A DNA stretch of 64,000 bases from Opitutus sp. ER46 (GCF_003054705.1 NZ_QAYX01000018.1:310001-374000), one strand, 5' to 3'; counted from the first letter of the stretch, positions 44,820 through 53,834 are shown. A program made the numbers and translations. The notes: generated by a model not told the origin, from the sequence alone.

Positions 44820-46346
44820 TCACGCCGTGTACCCGGCTTTCCACTCTTCGCAGGCGGACTGGAGTTTGGCCTCGAGGTCCTTGTCGAGGGCGGCCTTGGT
44901 GCGAACCTCGGCGAGGAGGGCGTCCTTACGGGTGATGAAGAATTCCTTCAGCGCGGCGGCGGCGGCGACGACCTTCTTGATGTCGATGGTCTCGAAGAAG
45001 CCGCGCTGCATCGCGAAGAGAACCGCGACCTGGACCTCGATCGGAATCGGGTTGAAGGCAGGCTGCTTGAAGAGCTCGACGATGCGGGCGCCGCGTTCGA
45101 GCTGGGCCTTGGTCTTGGCGTCGAGGTCGGAGCCGAACTGGGCGAAGGCGGCGAGTTCGCGGAACTGGGCGAGCTCGCCCTTCAGCTTACCGCCGACCTG
45201 CTTGGTCGCCTTGATCTGCGCGGCGGAACCGACGCGGGAGACGGAGAGGCCGACCGACACGGCGGGGCGGATGCCCTGGTTGAAGAGATCGGTCTCGAGG
45301 AAGATCTGGCCGTCGGTGATCGAGATGACGTTGGTCGGGATGTAGGCCGAGACGTCGCCCGCCTGGGTTTCGATGATCGGCAGGCCCGTGAGCGAGCCCT
45401 TGCCGTTGAGGCGCGCGGAACGTTCGAGCAGGCGGGAGTGGAGGTAGAAGACGTCGCCGGGGTAGGCTTCGCGGCCGGACGGGCGTTTCAGGATGAGCGA
45501 AATCTGGCGATAGGCGGCGGCGTGCTTGGACAGATCGTCGTACACGATCAGCGCGTCCATATCGTTTTCCATGAACCACTCGCCCATGGCCGCACCGGCG
45601 AAGGGGGCGAGGTACTGGTTGGCGGGGTTGTCCGCGGCGGGGGCGGCGACGATGATGGTGTACTCGAGGGCGCCGGCGGCCTCGAGGGCGCCGATGGTGC
45701 GGACGATGTTGGACTGCTTCTGGCCGACCGCGACGTAGATGGAATACATCGGGCGGAACTTCGGATCACCGCTGGCCAGGCCGACCTTGTTGATCTTGGC
45801 CTGGTTGATGATCGTATCGATCGCGATGGTGGTCTTGCCGGTGCCGCGGTCGCCGATGATGAGCTCACGCTGGCCGCGGCCGATCGGGATCATGGAGTCG
45901 ATGGCCATGATGCCGGTGAACAGCGGCTGGGTGACGGATTTGCGGGCGACGATGCCGGGGGCGATCTTCTCGACGGGATAGAATTCGGTGGCGGCGATCG
46001 GGCCCTTGCCGTCGACGGGGTTGCCGAGGGTGTCGACCGTGCGGCCGAGGAGGGCCTTGCCGACGGGGACGGAGAGCAGGCGGCCGGTGGTCTGCACCTC
46101 GTCGCCCTCGCGCAGCTTGGAGATGTCACCGAGGACGACGCAGCCGACCTCGTCCTCTTCGAGATTGAGCGCGAACCCGATCGTGCCGCCGGGGAACTGG
46201 ACCATCTCGTTGTACATCACGTCGGAGAGGCCGTCGATTTTCGCGACGCCGTCGGCGACCGTGCGGATATGGCCGGTGTTCTTCTTGACCGCCTTGGTCG
46301 AGAGCTTGGCGATTTGTTGTTCGATTTGTTCGAGGACGGTGCTCAT
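44820..46346 (-). CDS. atpA: F1 ATP synthase subunit alpha
   Basis: A 508-residue non-catalytic nucleotide-binding subunit. The Walker A motif is GDRGTGKTT, and the family signature [14 protein letters not shown] is present near residue 365. It is preceded by atpH with 61 bases between, and is followed by an inserted four-helix-bundle gene before atpG. Confidence 0.98.
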   Translation of the reverse strand: MSTVLEQIEQQIAKLSTKAVKKNTGHIRTVADGVAKIDGLSDVMYNEMVQFPGGTIGFALNLEEDEVGCVVLGDISKLREGDEVQTTGRLLSVPVGKALLGRTVDTLGNPVDGKGPIAATEFYPVEKIAPGIVARKSVTQPLFTGIMAIDSMIPIGRGQRELIIGDRGTGKTTIAIDTIINQAKINKVGLASGDPKFRPMYSIYVAVGQKQSNIVRTIGALEAAGALEYTIIVAAPAADNPANQYLAPFAGAAMGEWFMENDMDALIVYDDLSKHAAAYRQISLILKRPSGREAYPGDVFYLHSRLLERSARLNGKGSLTGLPIIETQAGDVSAYIPTNVISITDGQIFLETDLFNQGIRPAVSVGLSVSRVGSAAQIKATKQVGGKLKGELAQFRELAAFAQFGSDLDAKTKAQLERGARIVELFKQPAFNPIPIEVQVAVLFAMQRGFFETIDIKKVVAAAAALKEFFITRKDALLAEVRTKAALDKDLEAKLQSACEEWKAGYTA

Positions 46347-46407
46347 CGCGGGAAAAGGACTGGTGACGGAAAGACGGGTTGAAAAAGGAGGAGGAAAGCG
46401 GAGGGGA

Positions 46408-46800
46408 TCAGCGGGCGGGGGCGAGCGCGGTCAGGTGGCCGGCGACGGAGGATTCATACAGATCGTCGGCGACGCGGACGCGGATGCCGGCCAGCAACTG
46501 GTCGTTGCGGCGGGCGACCGGAGTGATGCGGCGGCCGTACTTCTGCGTAAGCGTGGCGGCGATCGCAGCGAGGGAGGCCGGGGTGATCGGACCGGCGTGT
46601 TCCACGGACGCCTGGCCGCGGGCGATCTCGGCGGCGACGAGCCGCTGGTACGCGGTGAGGACCGCGTGGGTATGAGCCGGGCGGTGTTTCTCGACGTACT
46701 CCAGGACGCCGGTGACGCGTTCGGCGGAGAGCTCGCCGTTGACGAGGCTCATCCGGAACAACTGCCGGGCGAGTTGCTGGACTTGTTTCTGCGCGGACAT
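46408..46800 (-). CDS. atpH: F1 ATP synthase subunit delta, short form
   Basis: A 130-residue peripheral-stalk subunit. The C-terminal part is clear: [20 protein letters not shown], then [23 protein letters not shown], which matches the conserved end of delta/OSCP proteins. Normal delta is about 175-180 residues with an N-terminal six-helix domain that binds alpha; here only about 60-70 residues precede the C-terminal part, so that domain is strongly reduced. The ATG at 46800 is used; the frame is open upstream but reads opposite to the atpF region, and the sequence there is not delta-like. Confidence 0.9.
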   Translation of the reverse strand: MSAQKQVQQLARQLFRMSLVNGELSAERVTGVLEYVEKHRPAHTHAVLTAYQRLVAAEIARGQASVEHAGPITPASLAAIAATLTQKYGRRITPVARRNDQLLAGIRVRVADDLYESSVAGHLTALAPAR

Positions 46801-46844
46801 GGAAAGGGCGGTGACGAGGACGGGCGCGGGAGGCGGCTGGGCGC

Positions 46845-47396
46845 TTAGAGCGTGGTGAGCTCGCGGGTGGCGGCGTCGTTGTAGGCCGAGCGATCGGCGT
46901 CGGTGAGTTTCTTGGCGAGGACGCGCTCGGTGGTGACGACGACGAGGCGCGCGATCTCGGTGCGGGCGTCGGCGAGCATCTTCTTGTGCTCGAGCTCGAT
47001 CGCCTGCTGGGCCTTGGCCATGGAGTCGGCGGCGCGGGCGGTGGCGTCCTGCATCTGGCGATCGAGGAACTCCTTCGCGGTCTTGCGGGCGTCGTCGACG
47101 ATCTTGGACGCCTCGACCTGCGCCTGCTTCACGATGGCGGCGCTCTCCTGCTGGGCGGCGGCGAGCTTGGCCTGCATTTCCTCGGCGTGCTTGAGGCCCG
47201 CCTCGATCTTGCGGTTGCGCTCCTCCATGGTCGCCGTGGTCGGCTTGATGCCGAACTTGTACAGCACCGCGAGGACGATGAGGAAGCTGAACGCCTGGAT
47301 GGCGACGTACTTCCAATCGAGACCGAATTTTTCGACGATCCCGGGTTCGGTGGCGTGAGCTTCAACCGCAGCGGCGAGGAAGAGAGGCAGCGTCAT
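46845..47396 (-). CDS. atpF: Fo ATP synthase subunit b
   Basis: A 183-residue peripheral stalk subunit with one N-terminal membrane helix ([21 protein letters not shown], about residues 28-48), then a long Ala/Glu/Lys/Gln-rich coiled coil. It dimerises and holds F1 to Fo through delta. It lies between atpE and atpH. A strong hairpin separates it from atpE. Confidence 0.96.
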   Translation of the reverse strand: MTLPLFLAAAVEAHATEPGIVEKFGLDWKYVAIQAFSFLIVLAVLYKFGIKPTTATMEERNRKIEAGLKHAEEMQAKLAAAQQESAAIVKQAQVEASKIVDDARKTAKEFLDRQMQDATARAADSMAKAQQAIELEHKKMLADARTEIARLVVVTTERVLAKKLTDADRSAYNDAATRELTTL

Positions 47397-47410
47397 GACG
47401 GAAAGGGATT

Positions 47411-47437
47411 GGTCGCGCCGCGGAACGCGGCGCGACC
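47411..47437 (-). promoter_or_regulatory. Perfect GC-rich hairpin between atpE and atpF
   Basis: GGTCGCGCCGCG and CGCGGCGCGACC form a perfect 12-bp stem with a three-base loop, nine bases after the atpE stop. There is no T run. Hairpins after atpE in other operons protect the upstream mRNA or limit read-through, so that more c subunit is made; the same role is inferred here. Confidence 0.7.
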
Positions 47438-47445
47438 GGCTGAGA

Positions 47446-47658
47446 TTAGGCGCGCGCGAGGAAGAGCGCGAGGATGCCGAGACCTTCGGCCAGGGCCATG
47501 CCGATGATGGCCTGGACGAGGATCTTGCCGGAGGCGCCGGGATTGCGACCGACGGCTTCGGCGGCCTTGAGGCCGATGAGACCGACGCCGATGGCGGCGC
47601 CGAGCAGACCGAACGCGCTGGCGATGTTGCCAGAGAGCTCTGCGATGGTGGTGATCAT
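47446..47658 (-). CDS. atpE: Fo ATP synthase subunit c
   Basis: A 70-residue proteolipid with two membrane helices. Helix 1 holds the glycine zipper [19 protein letters not shown], then RNP in the loop; the ion-binding carboxylate is the Glu in [10 protein letters not shown] of helix 2. The Gln and Ser/Thr ligands of sodium-type rings are absent, so proton use is likely. It forms the rotor ring. Confidence 0.97.
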   Translation of the reverse strand: MITTIAELSGNIASAFGLLGAAIGVGLIGLKAAEAVGRNPGASGKILVQAIIGMALAEGLGILALFLARA

Positions 47659-47723
47659 GGTTGGAGGTATCTTTGTTGGGTGGCCGCCGTGCGCACTCGA
47701 GGCACGCTCCCGGCGGGAAAGGT

Positions 47724-48602
47724 TCAGTGGTGCGCTTCGCCGGCGGGGGCGCCTTCGGCGTGGTCGTCGCCGTGATTGCAGATCAGCCCGATGTACACGG
47801 CGGAGAGGAGCGTGAAGACCAGGGCCTGGATGAGGCCGACGAGCAGCTCCATGAAATAGAAGACAAAGAAGAAGCCAGTGCCGTGGAGGAGGTTCTCACC
47901 GCCGAAGATATTGCCGAAGAGTCGGACCGAGAGGGTGAACGGCCGGATCGCGATCGAGAACACCTCGATGAAGCCGACGATGAGGAACACGAGCGAGAGG
48001 ACCGGGTAGAGCCAGCCGGGCGTCTCGGCCTTGTCGGCCTTGTTGCCGAAGAGGTCGTGGACGAGGAACTTCAGGCCGGCATAGCGGAGGACGACGATCA
48101 CCCACGCGCCGAAGGAAATCAGGGCGAGGGCGATGGTGCCGTTGAAGTCGGAGTTGTACGGCCGGATAAAGGGTTTATCGACGATAAACCGGCCGGCGGA
48201 CAAGTGCCCCTCCCCGATCGTGCCGACGCCGGGGAACAGGCCCATCCAGTTGTGAAACAGGATGAAGATGAAGAACGTGATGAGAAGCGGGAAGACGGCG
48301 GGGAACGCGCGCTTGCCCACGATCGGCTCGAACAGGCCGCGGAGCCCCTCGATGAGCGACTCGACGACCGCCTGACCCTTGGTCGGCATGATGGACGGTT
48401 TACCCACCAGCCAAAGAACCAGCGTGATGAGGAGGGCGGATACGACCCACCCGGTGACCATGCTGTTCGTGATCGCCCAGCCGTGGCCGAGATCGATCAA
48501 TTTTGTGGCGCTCGACGAGACCGCCTCATGTTCGCTGGCGGCGAACGCGGGGGTACACGCCAAGGCTGCGCCTGCAGCGGCAAGCTTTAGGACTCGGAGC
48601 AT
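47724..48602 (-). CDS. atpB: Fo ATP synthase subunit a
   Basis: A 292-residue membrane subunit that forms the ion half-channels beside the c ring. The essential Arg is in IRPFTLSVRLFGNIFGG. A cleavable-looking signal (LKLAAAGAALACTPAFA) precedes five or six further helices, and this decides the ATG at 48602; an in-frame start at 48665 is less likely. It is the first gene of the atp operon; no atpI or atpZ is seen upstream. Confidence 0.97.
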   Translation of the reverse strand: MLRVLKLAAAGAALACTPAFAASEHEAVSSSATKLIDLGHGWAITNSMVTGWVVSALLITLVLWLVGKPSIMPTKGQAVVESLIEGLRGLFEPIVGKRAFPAVFPLLITFFIFILFHNWMGLFPGVGTIGEGHLSAGRFIVDKPFIRPYNSDFNGTIALALISFGAWVIVVLRYAGLKFLVHDLFGNKADKAETPGWLYPVLSLVFLIVGFIEVFSIAIRPFTLSVRLFGNIFGGENLLHGTGFFFVFYFMELLVGLIQALVFTLLSAVYIGLICNHGDDHAEGAPAGEAHH

Positions 48603-48703
48603 GCGATCGGGTGGGTGGAAACAGTGGGAGGAGTTACACAAGCTGTGGCTCCTGCGCGCCGTCAACCTCTGAAATGTTGGACAGATAATGTGCGTGGCTG
48701 GAA
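48603..48703 (-). promoter_or_regulatory. Probable promoter region of the ATP synthase operon
   Basis: 101 bases between trmB and atpB. On the minus strand a TTGACG (48660-48665) could be a -35 element, with GTGTAACT-type sequence downstream as a poor -10. A GGAG-rich stretch is not placed ideally before the ATG. Transcription from trmB may also enter. Confidence 0.35.
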
Positions 48704-49336
48704 TTAGGGGGCGTTACTCAGCGAAGGTGCAGATTTAGCCGGGCCGGCCGTGGCGCGGCAGTGCGCGACCAGCGAGTGATACGATGAGGCGCGCTGCTGG
48801 AACACGGTGGCGTATTCAAACGGCCAGGGCGTGTCTTCGATCTGCCAGTTCGGATCGGCGGCGAAGACCTCCCGCGCGGCGGCGAAGTACTCGGCGTGGT
48901 CGGTGCGAAAATAGATGCGGCAGTCGGGCGTGGCGTGAGCGGCGATCGCGGCCAGGACGCCCGGCTGGATGATGCGGTGCTTGTTATGCCGGGCTTTGGG
49001 CCAGGGGTCGGGAAACAGGACGAACACCCGGCTGAAGCGGGTGGTGTCGTCGAGCGTATCAAGAAAGAGGCGGGCCTCGGCCTGGAGAAAGTGCAGGTTG
49101 GCGAGCTTGGCGCGGTCGCGCTTGCGCTGGGCCCGCTCCACGCGGTCCGAGGCGATGTCGATGCCCAGGCAGACCTCGTCGGGGTGGGCGGTGGCGTACG
49201 CCACGAGGAAGTGGCCGTGGCCGCTGCCAATTTCCCAGACAAAGGGCGCCGACTTGGGAAGATAGGCGTCGAGCTGCGCTTTCAGCGTCGAGCGACGTTC
49301 TTCGAGGAGGGCGGCGAATGCGGGGGTGTAGACCAC
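48704..49336 (-). CDS. trmB: tRNA (guanine-N7-)-methyltransferase
   Basis: A 210-residue SAM-dependent enzyme that makes m7G46 in tRNA. The SAM motif is WEIGSGHGHFLVAYA, and the family motifs FVLFPDPWPKARHNKHRI and YFRTDHAEYF are present. It begins with GTG at 49336; no in-frame ATG is near. It is upstream of atpB in the same direction, with an AT-richer region before it. Confidence 0.95.
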   Translation of the reverse strand: MVYTPAFAALLEERRSTLKAQLDAYLPKSAPFVWEIGSGHGHFLVAYATAHPDEVCLGIDIASDRVERAQRKRDRAKLANLHFLQAEARLFLDTLDDTTRFSRVFVLFPDPWPKARHNKHRIIQPGVLAAIAAHATPDCRIYFRTDHAEYFAAAREVFAADPNWQIEDTPWPFEYATVFQQRASSYHSLVAHCRATAGPAKSAPSLSNAP

Positions 49337-49602
49337 GATGGTAGGTCCGGAGGGGCGTAACCCTGGCCGGCGGGCAGACAGACCATGGTTATCGGATCAG
49401 GACTGACGCGAAGTAGCGGGGTTGGTTGCTGATTAGGTAATCTAACTTGCTGATATGTTGTAACTTATTGCGGTGATCGTGCGAGCGACTCGCAAAGTGC
49501 GGCCACTCTTGCCGGAAATTCCGATCGCGCAAGCTGAATAACTAGTTAACTAACAAATGGTAACGAGGCGAATTATCATGCGCCTCTCCTCCCGCGGACG
49601 GG
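49337..49602. other. AT-richer intergenic region between mnmG and trmB
   Basis: 266 bases with clearly more A and T than the surroundings, mainly at 49420-49575 (for example GATTAGGTAATCTAACTTGC and ACTAGTTAACTAAC). A short hairpin GAGGCG/CGCCTC lies at 49565-49586, just downstream of mnmG. In many bacteria oriC lies beside mnmG, but I find no good DnaA boxes (best TTATTCAGC on the minus strand). It must at least hold the trmB promoter. Confidence 0.5.
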
Positions 49603-51483
49603 CTATTCGGAGGGCGCTGCTCCCCTGCCCTGCCGCGCGGCGATCCAGACCATGAGTACCCCAATGTCGGCCGGGTTGACACCACTGACCCGGCTGGCTT
49701 GCCCCAGCGTCATGGGACGTAACTGACCGAGCTTCAACGTGCTTTCCTTCCGCAGTCCCCTCACCTGCGCATAGTCGATGTCCGGGGGAATCCGCACGGC
49801 CTCGATCGAGGCGAGCTTCTCGATCTGGCGATGCTCTCGCGCGAGGTAGCCCTGGTAGCGAACGCGGTAAAGGACCTCCTCCTTTACCCCAACGGATTCC
49901 TTCAAAAACTCAGCGGGCAACTCGCTGGGAGCACCATTGCGCCGCAGCCCCTCTGCGTAGGTCCCGGCGTGCGTGCGCCCGACCTCGAGGCGACTCACCC
50001 ACCGTTCGATCCGGCGGCGCTTGTCCTCGATGCGCGCCAGTCGAGTCGCGGAAATCAATCCGTGGACCTTGGCATGGTGCGCCAGGCGGAGCTCGGCGCT
50101 GCCATGATTGAAGAGCAGGCGGTGTTCAGCCCGGCTGGTAAACATGCGGTAGGGCTCCTGGGTGCCCTTGGTGACCAGATCATCGATCAGCACGCCAATG
50201 TAGCCCTCGTGCCGCCCGATTAGCAGCGGCGGCAGTCCCCTCACCTTGTTCACCGCATTCACTCCCGCGACCAGACCCTGGCACGCGGCCTCCTCGTACC
50301 CCGAGGTGCCGTTGATCTGGCCGGCGAAGAACAGATTCTCCACCTTGCGCGATTCGAGGGTTGGAAAGAGCTGGGTTGGCGGAGCGAAGTCGTACTCCAC
50401 CGCGTAGGCGGGCCGCAGCAGGACCGCGTTTTCCAGGCCGGGAACGCTGTGGATCATGCGGACCTGAACCTCGAACGGCAGACTTGTTGACAAGCCATTC
50501 ACATAGAATTCGTCCGTGGTTCGGCCCTCTGGCTCGAGGAAAAGCAGGTGCCTGGGCTTGTCGGCAAACCGGACAAATTTGTCCTCAATACTTGGGCAAT
50601 ACCTTGGTCCTACGCCTTCTATCTCGCCGCTGTACATGGCGGACAGGTGCAGGTTGTCACGGACGAGCTGCGCCGTCTCGGCCGTGGTGTACGTCATCCA
50701 GCACGAAACTTGTTCACAACCGGGGCGCCATCCCAGCCGGCGCTCGCCGGTTTGTTCCACGTGGAACAATTCCCCGTCGTCCCGGGTGTCATGAAACGCG
50801 AAGAACGTCGGCTCGGCATCGCCGCGTTGTTCCTGCATCCGGCTGAAGTCGAGGCTCCGGCCAAGCAGGCGTGGCGGAGTCCCGGTCTTGAGCCGCTGAA
50901 GTTCGATGCCGGCGTCGAGGAAGCTCTGGGAAAGCGTCTTGGCGCTGAAGTCGCCGAGCCGGCCGCCTTCGTTCTTGTTCTTTCCAATGTGCATCAGTCC
51001 GCGAAGGAAGGTGCCGGTGGTCACGACCACACTTCGGCCCCGAAACTCCACATCCAGGTTGGTGCGACAGCCAACGACCTTGCCATAGTCGTAGATCAGC
51101 CCCGTGACGGTGGCCTGGAAGAGCTGCAGGCGAGGGTGGAGCTCCAGCGTATGCTTGAGGCGGAACTGGTACGCCTTCTTGTCGCACTGGGCGCGAGGGG
51201 ACTGCACGGCCGGTCCCTTCGATTCATTAAGGAGGCGGAACTGAATGCCGGTGACGTCGGTGTTGATGGCCATCTCACCGCCGAGGGCGTCGATCTCCCG
51301 CACAATCTGACCCTTGGCCTGACCGCCAATGGCGGGGTTGCAGCTCATCTGGGCAATCGTGTCGATGTTGCCCGTGACGAGCAGGGTGGAGGCGTCCATC
51401 CGCGCCGCCGCCAACGCAGCTTCCACGCCGGCATGACCGGCCCCGCAGACAATCACGTCAAAACAAGTATCGCTCGTATTCAA
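49603..51483 (-). CDS. mnmG: tRNA uridine 5-carboxymethylaminomethyl modification enzyme, FAD subunit
   Basis: A 626-residue partner of MnmE that modifies U34 of certain tRNAs. FAD binding: VIVCGAGHAGVEAALAAARM; family motifs: SCNPAIGGQAKGQIVREIDA, GTFLRGLMHIG, EGVGPRYCPSIEDKFVRF and RAEHRLLFNHGSAELRL. The start is placed at a TTG (51483), since MNTSDTCFDVIV fits the family and no ATG is near; this is uncertain. Between FAFHD and CWMTY is a segment (DTRDDGELFHVEQTGERRLG) longer than in E. coli and B. subtilis MnmG as I remember them; it contains a parS site. Confidence 0.94.
   Translation of the reverse strand: MNTSDTCFDVIVCGAGHAGVEAALAAARMDASTLLVTGNIDTIAQMSCNPAIGGQAKGQIVREIDALGGEMAINTDVTGIQFRLLNESKGPAVQSPRAQCDKKAYQFRLKHTLELHPRLQLFQATVTGLIYDYGKVVGCRTNLDVEFRGRSVVVTTGTFLRGLMHIGKNKNEGGRLGDFSAKTLSQSFLDAGIELQRLKTGTPPRLLGRSLDFSRMQEQRGDAEPTFFAFHDTRDDGELFHVEQTGERRLGWRPGCEQVSCWMTYTTAETAQLVRDNLHLSAMYSGEIEGVGPRYCPSIEDKFVRFADKPRHLLFLEPEGRTTDEFYVNGLSTSLPFEVQVRMIHSVPGLENAVLLRPAYAVEYDFAPPTQLFPTLESRKVENLFFAGQINGTSGYEEAACQGLVAGVNAVNKVRGLPPLLIGRHEGYIGVLIDDLVTKGTQEPYRMFTSRAEHRLLFNHGSAELRLAHHAKVHGLISATRLARIEDKRRRIERWVSRLEVGRTHAGTYAEGLRRNGAPSELPAEFLKESVGVKEEVLYRVRYQGYLAREHRQIEKLASIEAVRIPPDIDYAQVRGLRKESTLKLGQLRPMTLGQASRVSGVNPADIGVLMVWIAARQGRGAAPSE
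50753..50768. other. parS-type ParB binding site within mnmG
   Basis: TGTTCCACGTGGAACA is a perfect 16-bp palindrome and equals the consensus of ParB centromere sites (TGTTNCACGTGNAACA). It extends to an 18-bp palindrome with the flanking T and A (50752-50769). It encodes FHVEQ of MnmG. Such sites cluster near the replication origin in most bacteria that have ParABS. Confidence 0.88.
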
Positions 51484-51526
51484 AGTCGCTGAAGAGGGTG
51501 TCGTCCGGTCGGCTCGCGCCCAACCG

Positions 51527-52885
51527 TCATTTGCCGATGCAGAACGTCGCGAAGAGCTGATCCAGCATCCGCTCGTTGTCCACCTTGCCAATGATCTCCC
51601 CGTAGCTTGCGAGGACGGTCCTCAGGTCGCTGGCCAGCAACTCCACCGGGCCTTGCTGCTCCAGCTTCTCCCGCGCAGCAGCCAGGCTGGATTTCGCCTC
51701 CTGGAGCGCCTTCGCATGGCGCGCGCTGATGGCAATGCCGTCCTCCCCGACAAGCGAACTAAATGTATCACATTTATCAACAACGGCTTGGGCTAACCGA
51801 GGGAGGCCACTGCCGGTCAGCGCGGAGACGATGCACACGGTGAACCTGCCCTCGCGAGCCCAGACCGGCGGGGTGGGATCGGGCAACAGATCGGCCTTGT
51901 TCATCACGACGACGCAGTTCGCCGCGCTGACCCTAGCCGCAACTTCGGCGGGCAGGCTGGGGGAGTGCGCGGTCGCATCGAGCATCACGAGAAACAGGTC
52001 GGCAAGGTCCGCCCGTTCCAGCGTCTTAGCCATACCGAGCCGCTCAAGCGGGGCAGGCGAGGGGTTCAGCCCGGCGGTGTCCACCACCCGGAGGCAGTGC
52101 GGACCGAGGATGAGCCTCTCCTCAATGAAGTCGCGCGTGGTGCCCGGCTCCGGGCTGACGAGTGCCCGCTCGTGCCCCACCAACCGGTTCAAAAGGCTGC
52201 TCTTTCCGACATTCGGCGCGCCAATGATGACGGTCTTGATGCCATCGCGGAGCAACTCGCCGTAGTGACTGGTGGCCAGCAACTGCTCCGTCTCGGTTGC
52301 GAGCTCGTTCAACCCTTTCAATATCAGCGCCTTGTCCTCTATTGGCAGATCCTCGTCCGGGAAATCGATGTAGGCTTCGACTCTCGCCAGCACGACGAGG
52401 AGCCGGTCGACCAACCCCTGCATCCGCCGTCCCAGATCGCCGCGCAACTGACGGTGAGCGGCCGCCAGCGCCCGTTCGCTGCGTGCGTGGATGACATCCA
52501 TCACCGCCTCCGCCTGACTCAGATCCATCCGGCCGTTCAGGAACGCCCGCTGCGTGAACTCGCCGGGAGTGGCCGCGCGGCAACCGCGGGCGAACAGGTC
52601 CTCGAGGAGACGTTGCGCGAGGTAGGGGTTGCCGTGGCACGAGATCTCCGCCGCATCCTCGCCCGTGTAGGAGTGGGGCCCGGCGAAAAACGTGAGGAGC
52701 ACGTCGTCCAGCACCGAGCCGTCGAGGGTACGGTAGTCGAGATAACGGGCCCGCCGCGCCGGCGGCAGCGCGCCGACGAGCGCCGTGACGATGTCCCGTG
52801 TATCGGGACCGCTCATACGCAGCAACGCGACGGCCGCGGTGCCGGCGGGCGTGGCGAGGGCGGCGATGGTGTCGTCGTGGCGCAT
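51527..52885 (-). CDS. mnmE: tRNA modification GTPase
   Basis: A 452-residue GTPase that works with MnmG on U34 of tRNA. An N-terminal formyl-THF-binding domain (TIAALATPAGTAAVALLRMSG) is followed by a helical domain, the inserted G domain (GAPNVGKSSLLNRL, DTAGLN, NKAD) and the C-terminal FCIGK with the conserved cysteine. The ATG at 52885 (MRHDDTIAAL) is the family start. It lies 43 bases before mnmG and is probably in one operon with it. Confidence 0.97.
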   Translation of the reverse strand: MRHDDTIAALATPAGTAAVALLRMSGPDTRDIVTALVGALPPARRARYLDYRTLDGSVLDDVLLTFFAGPHSYTGEDAAEISCHGNPYLAQRLLEDLFARGCRAATPGEFTQRAFLNGRMDLSQAEAVMDVIHARSERALAAAHRQLRGDLGRRMQGLVDRLLVVLARVEAYIDFPDEDLPIEDKALILKGLNELATETEQLLATSHYGELLRDGIKTVIIGAPNVGKSSLLNRLVGHERALVSPEPGTTRDFIEERLILGPHCLRVVDTAGLNPSPAPLERLGMAKTLERADLADLFLVMLDATAHSPSLPAEVAARVSAANCVVVMNKADLLPDPTPPVWAREGRFTVCIVSALTGSGLPRLAQAVVDKCDTFSSLVGEDGIAISARHAKALQEAKSSLAAAREKLEQQGPVELLASDLRTVLASYGEIIGKVDNERMLDQLFATFCIGK

Positions 52886-53006
52886 GGCGTGAGCGGCAGA
52901 GTGAAAACGAGGGCGGGGGAGAGGGAAACTCCGAATCGTGCGCCCCGCCAACCGCGCGCCACTTTCCCCTTCACTCGCCGGCCGGCGCCCGCGCATGATC
53001 CCGCGC

Positions 53007-53588
53007 ATGGCTGATCCTGCTCCGCTGACGCTGTTTCAGGAATGGTTTGCCGAGGCGAAGGCCAACGAGCCCTTCGATCCCACGGCGATGGCTGTCGCCA
53101 CGGCGGACGCCGCGGGCCGTCCCTCGGTCCGCATGGTACTGCTCAAGCACGCCGACGAGCGCGGCTTCGTGTTCTACACCAACCTGGAGAGCCCGAAATC
53201 CAACGCCCTGCGCGCCAATCCCCAGGCGGAACTCTGCTTTCACTGGCCGAAACTCGAGCGGCAGGTGCGCATTCATGGTCGCGTGGAGGCAGTGAGCGAC
53301 GCGGAGGCGGATGCCTATTACGCCACCCGCCCGCGGTTGAGCCAGCTGGGCGCCTGGGCCTCGCGGCAGACGCAGCCGATCGCGGGACGCTTCGTCCTCG
53401 AGCAGGCGGTCGCGGCCGTCGGTTTGCGATTCCCACTCGGGACGGTGCCGCGTCCACCATACTGGTCCGGCTGGCGGGTGGTGCCGGAGAGCATCGAATT
53501 CTGGCAGTCGCGCGCGTTCCGCCATCACGACCGCCGGGTGTTCACCCGCGACGCCGACGGTTGGAAGCAGCAGTGGCTGTTTCCGTGA
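53007..53588 (+). CDS. pdxH: Second PdxH-like pyridoxamine 5'-phosphate oxidase
   Basis: A 193-residue protein with the PdxH layout: [38 protein letters not shown], and a C-terminal [12 protein letters not shown]. The key Arg-x-His-Asp-Arg signature reads RHHDR against RLHDR in the gene at 34903, and the N-terminus is shorter. It is thus a diverged paralog that may use the same or a related substrate. Starts at 53007 or 52995 are both possible. It is divergent from mnmE. Confidence 0.9.
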   Translation: MADPAPLTLFQEWFAEAKANEPFDPTAMAVATADAAGRPSVRMVLLKHADERGFVFYTNLESPKSNALRANPQAELCFHWPKLERQVRIHGRVEAVSDAEADAYYATRPRLSQLGAWASRQTQPIAGRFVLEQAVAAVGLRFPLGTVPRPPYWSGWRVVPESIEFWQSRAFRHHDRRVFTRDADGWKQQWLFP

Positions 53589-53592
53589 CGGG

Positions 53593-53745
53593 AAGAGAAG
53601 GCTGAAAGAACGAATGCTGAAGTTCTGTAATGTGATTCGTTCACGTGCAGAACGTGACCGAAGAATCCCAGTTCCCCTGGCCTGTTCTCGAGCGGCTGCC
53701 TTCTGATTCAGCCTTCAGCGTTCGTTTCTTCAGCCTTCGCTGCGT
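53593..53745. repeat. Inverted repeat without a gene between pdxH and pfp
   Basis: The left arm AAGGCTGAAAGAACGAATGC (about 53598-53617) pairs with the right arm of type GCGTTCGTTTCTTCAGCCTT (about 53719-53738), with about 100 bases between. The centre holds a smaller hairpin around TTCACGTGCAGAACGTGA. The style matches the arms around the four-helix genes, but no open frame lies between. Confidence 0.75.
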
Positions 53746-53834
53746 CAGCCTTCGAAAATAAAAAAGGCTGAACCTCGGTGAGGTTCAGCCCGGGAAATTC
53801 AGCCTTCGGCTTTCGTTTCTTCAGCTTTGGCTTC
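53708..53834. repeat. Direct repeat of about 30 bases after pfp
   Basis: ATTCAGCCTTCAGCGTTCGT (from 53708) and ATTCAGCCTTCGGCTTTCGT (from 53797) are near-identical and both continue TTCTTCAGC. The second copy begins right after the pfp stop on its strand, and a terminator lies between the copies. Confidence 0.75.
53755..53790 (-). terminator. Rho-independent terminator of pfp
   Basis: GGCTGAACCTC and GAGGTTCAGCC form a perfect 11-bp stem with a three-base loop (53766-53790). On the minus strand TTTTTTATTTTCG follows directly. Confidence 0.9.

Noticed and set aside
44814-46382. Open frame of 522 codons on the plus strand opposite atpA
   Set aside because: Antisense to a certain gene, Asp/Gly/Leu-rich composition without any motif.
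49337-49602. Calling this region oriC outright
   Set aside because: Only the neighbourhood, the AT content and a nearby parS suggest it; no cluster of good DnaA boxes or unwinding element could be shown by eye.
53636-53662. CACGTG-containing hairpin near pdxH as a second parS site
   Set aside because: The flanks do not match TGTTNCACGTGNAACA, so only the 50753 site is called.
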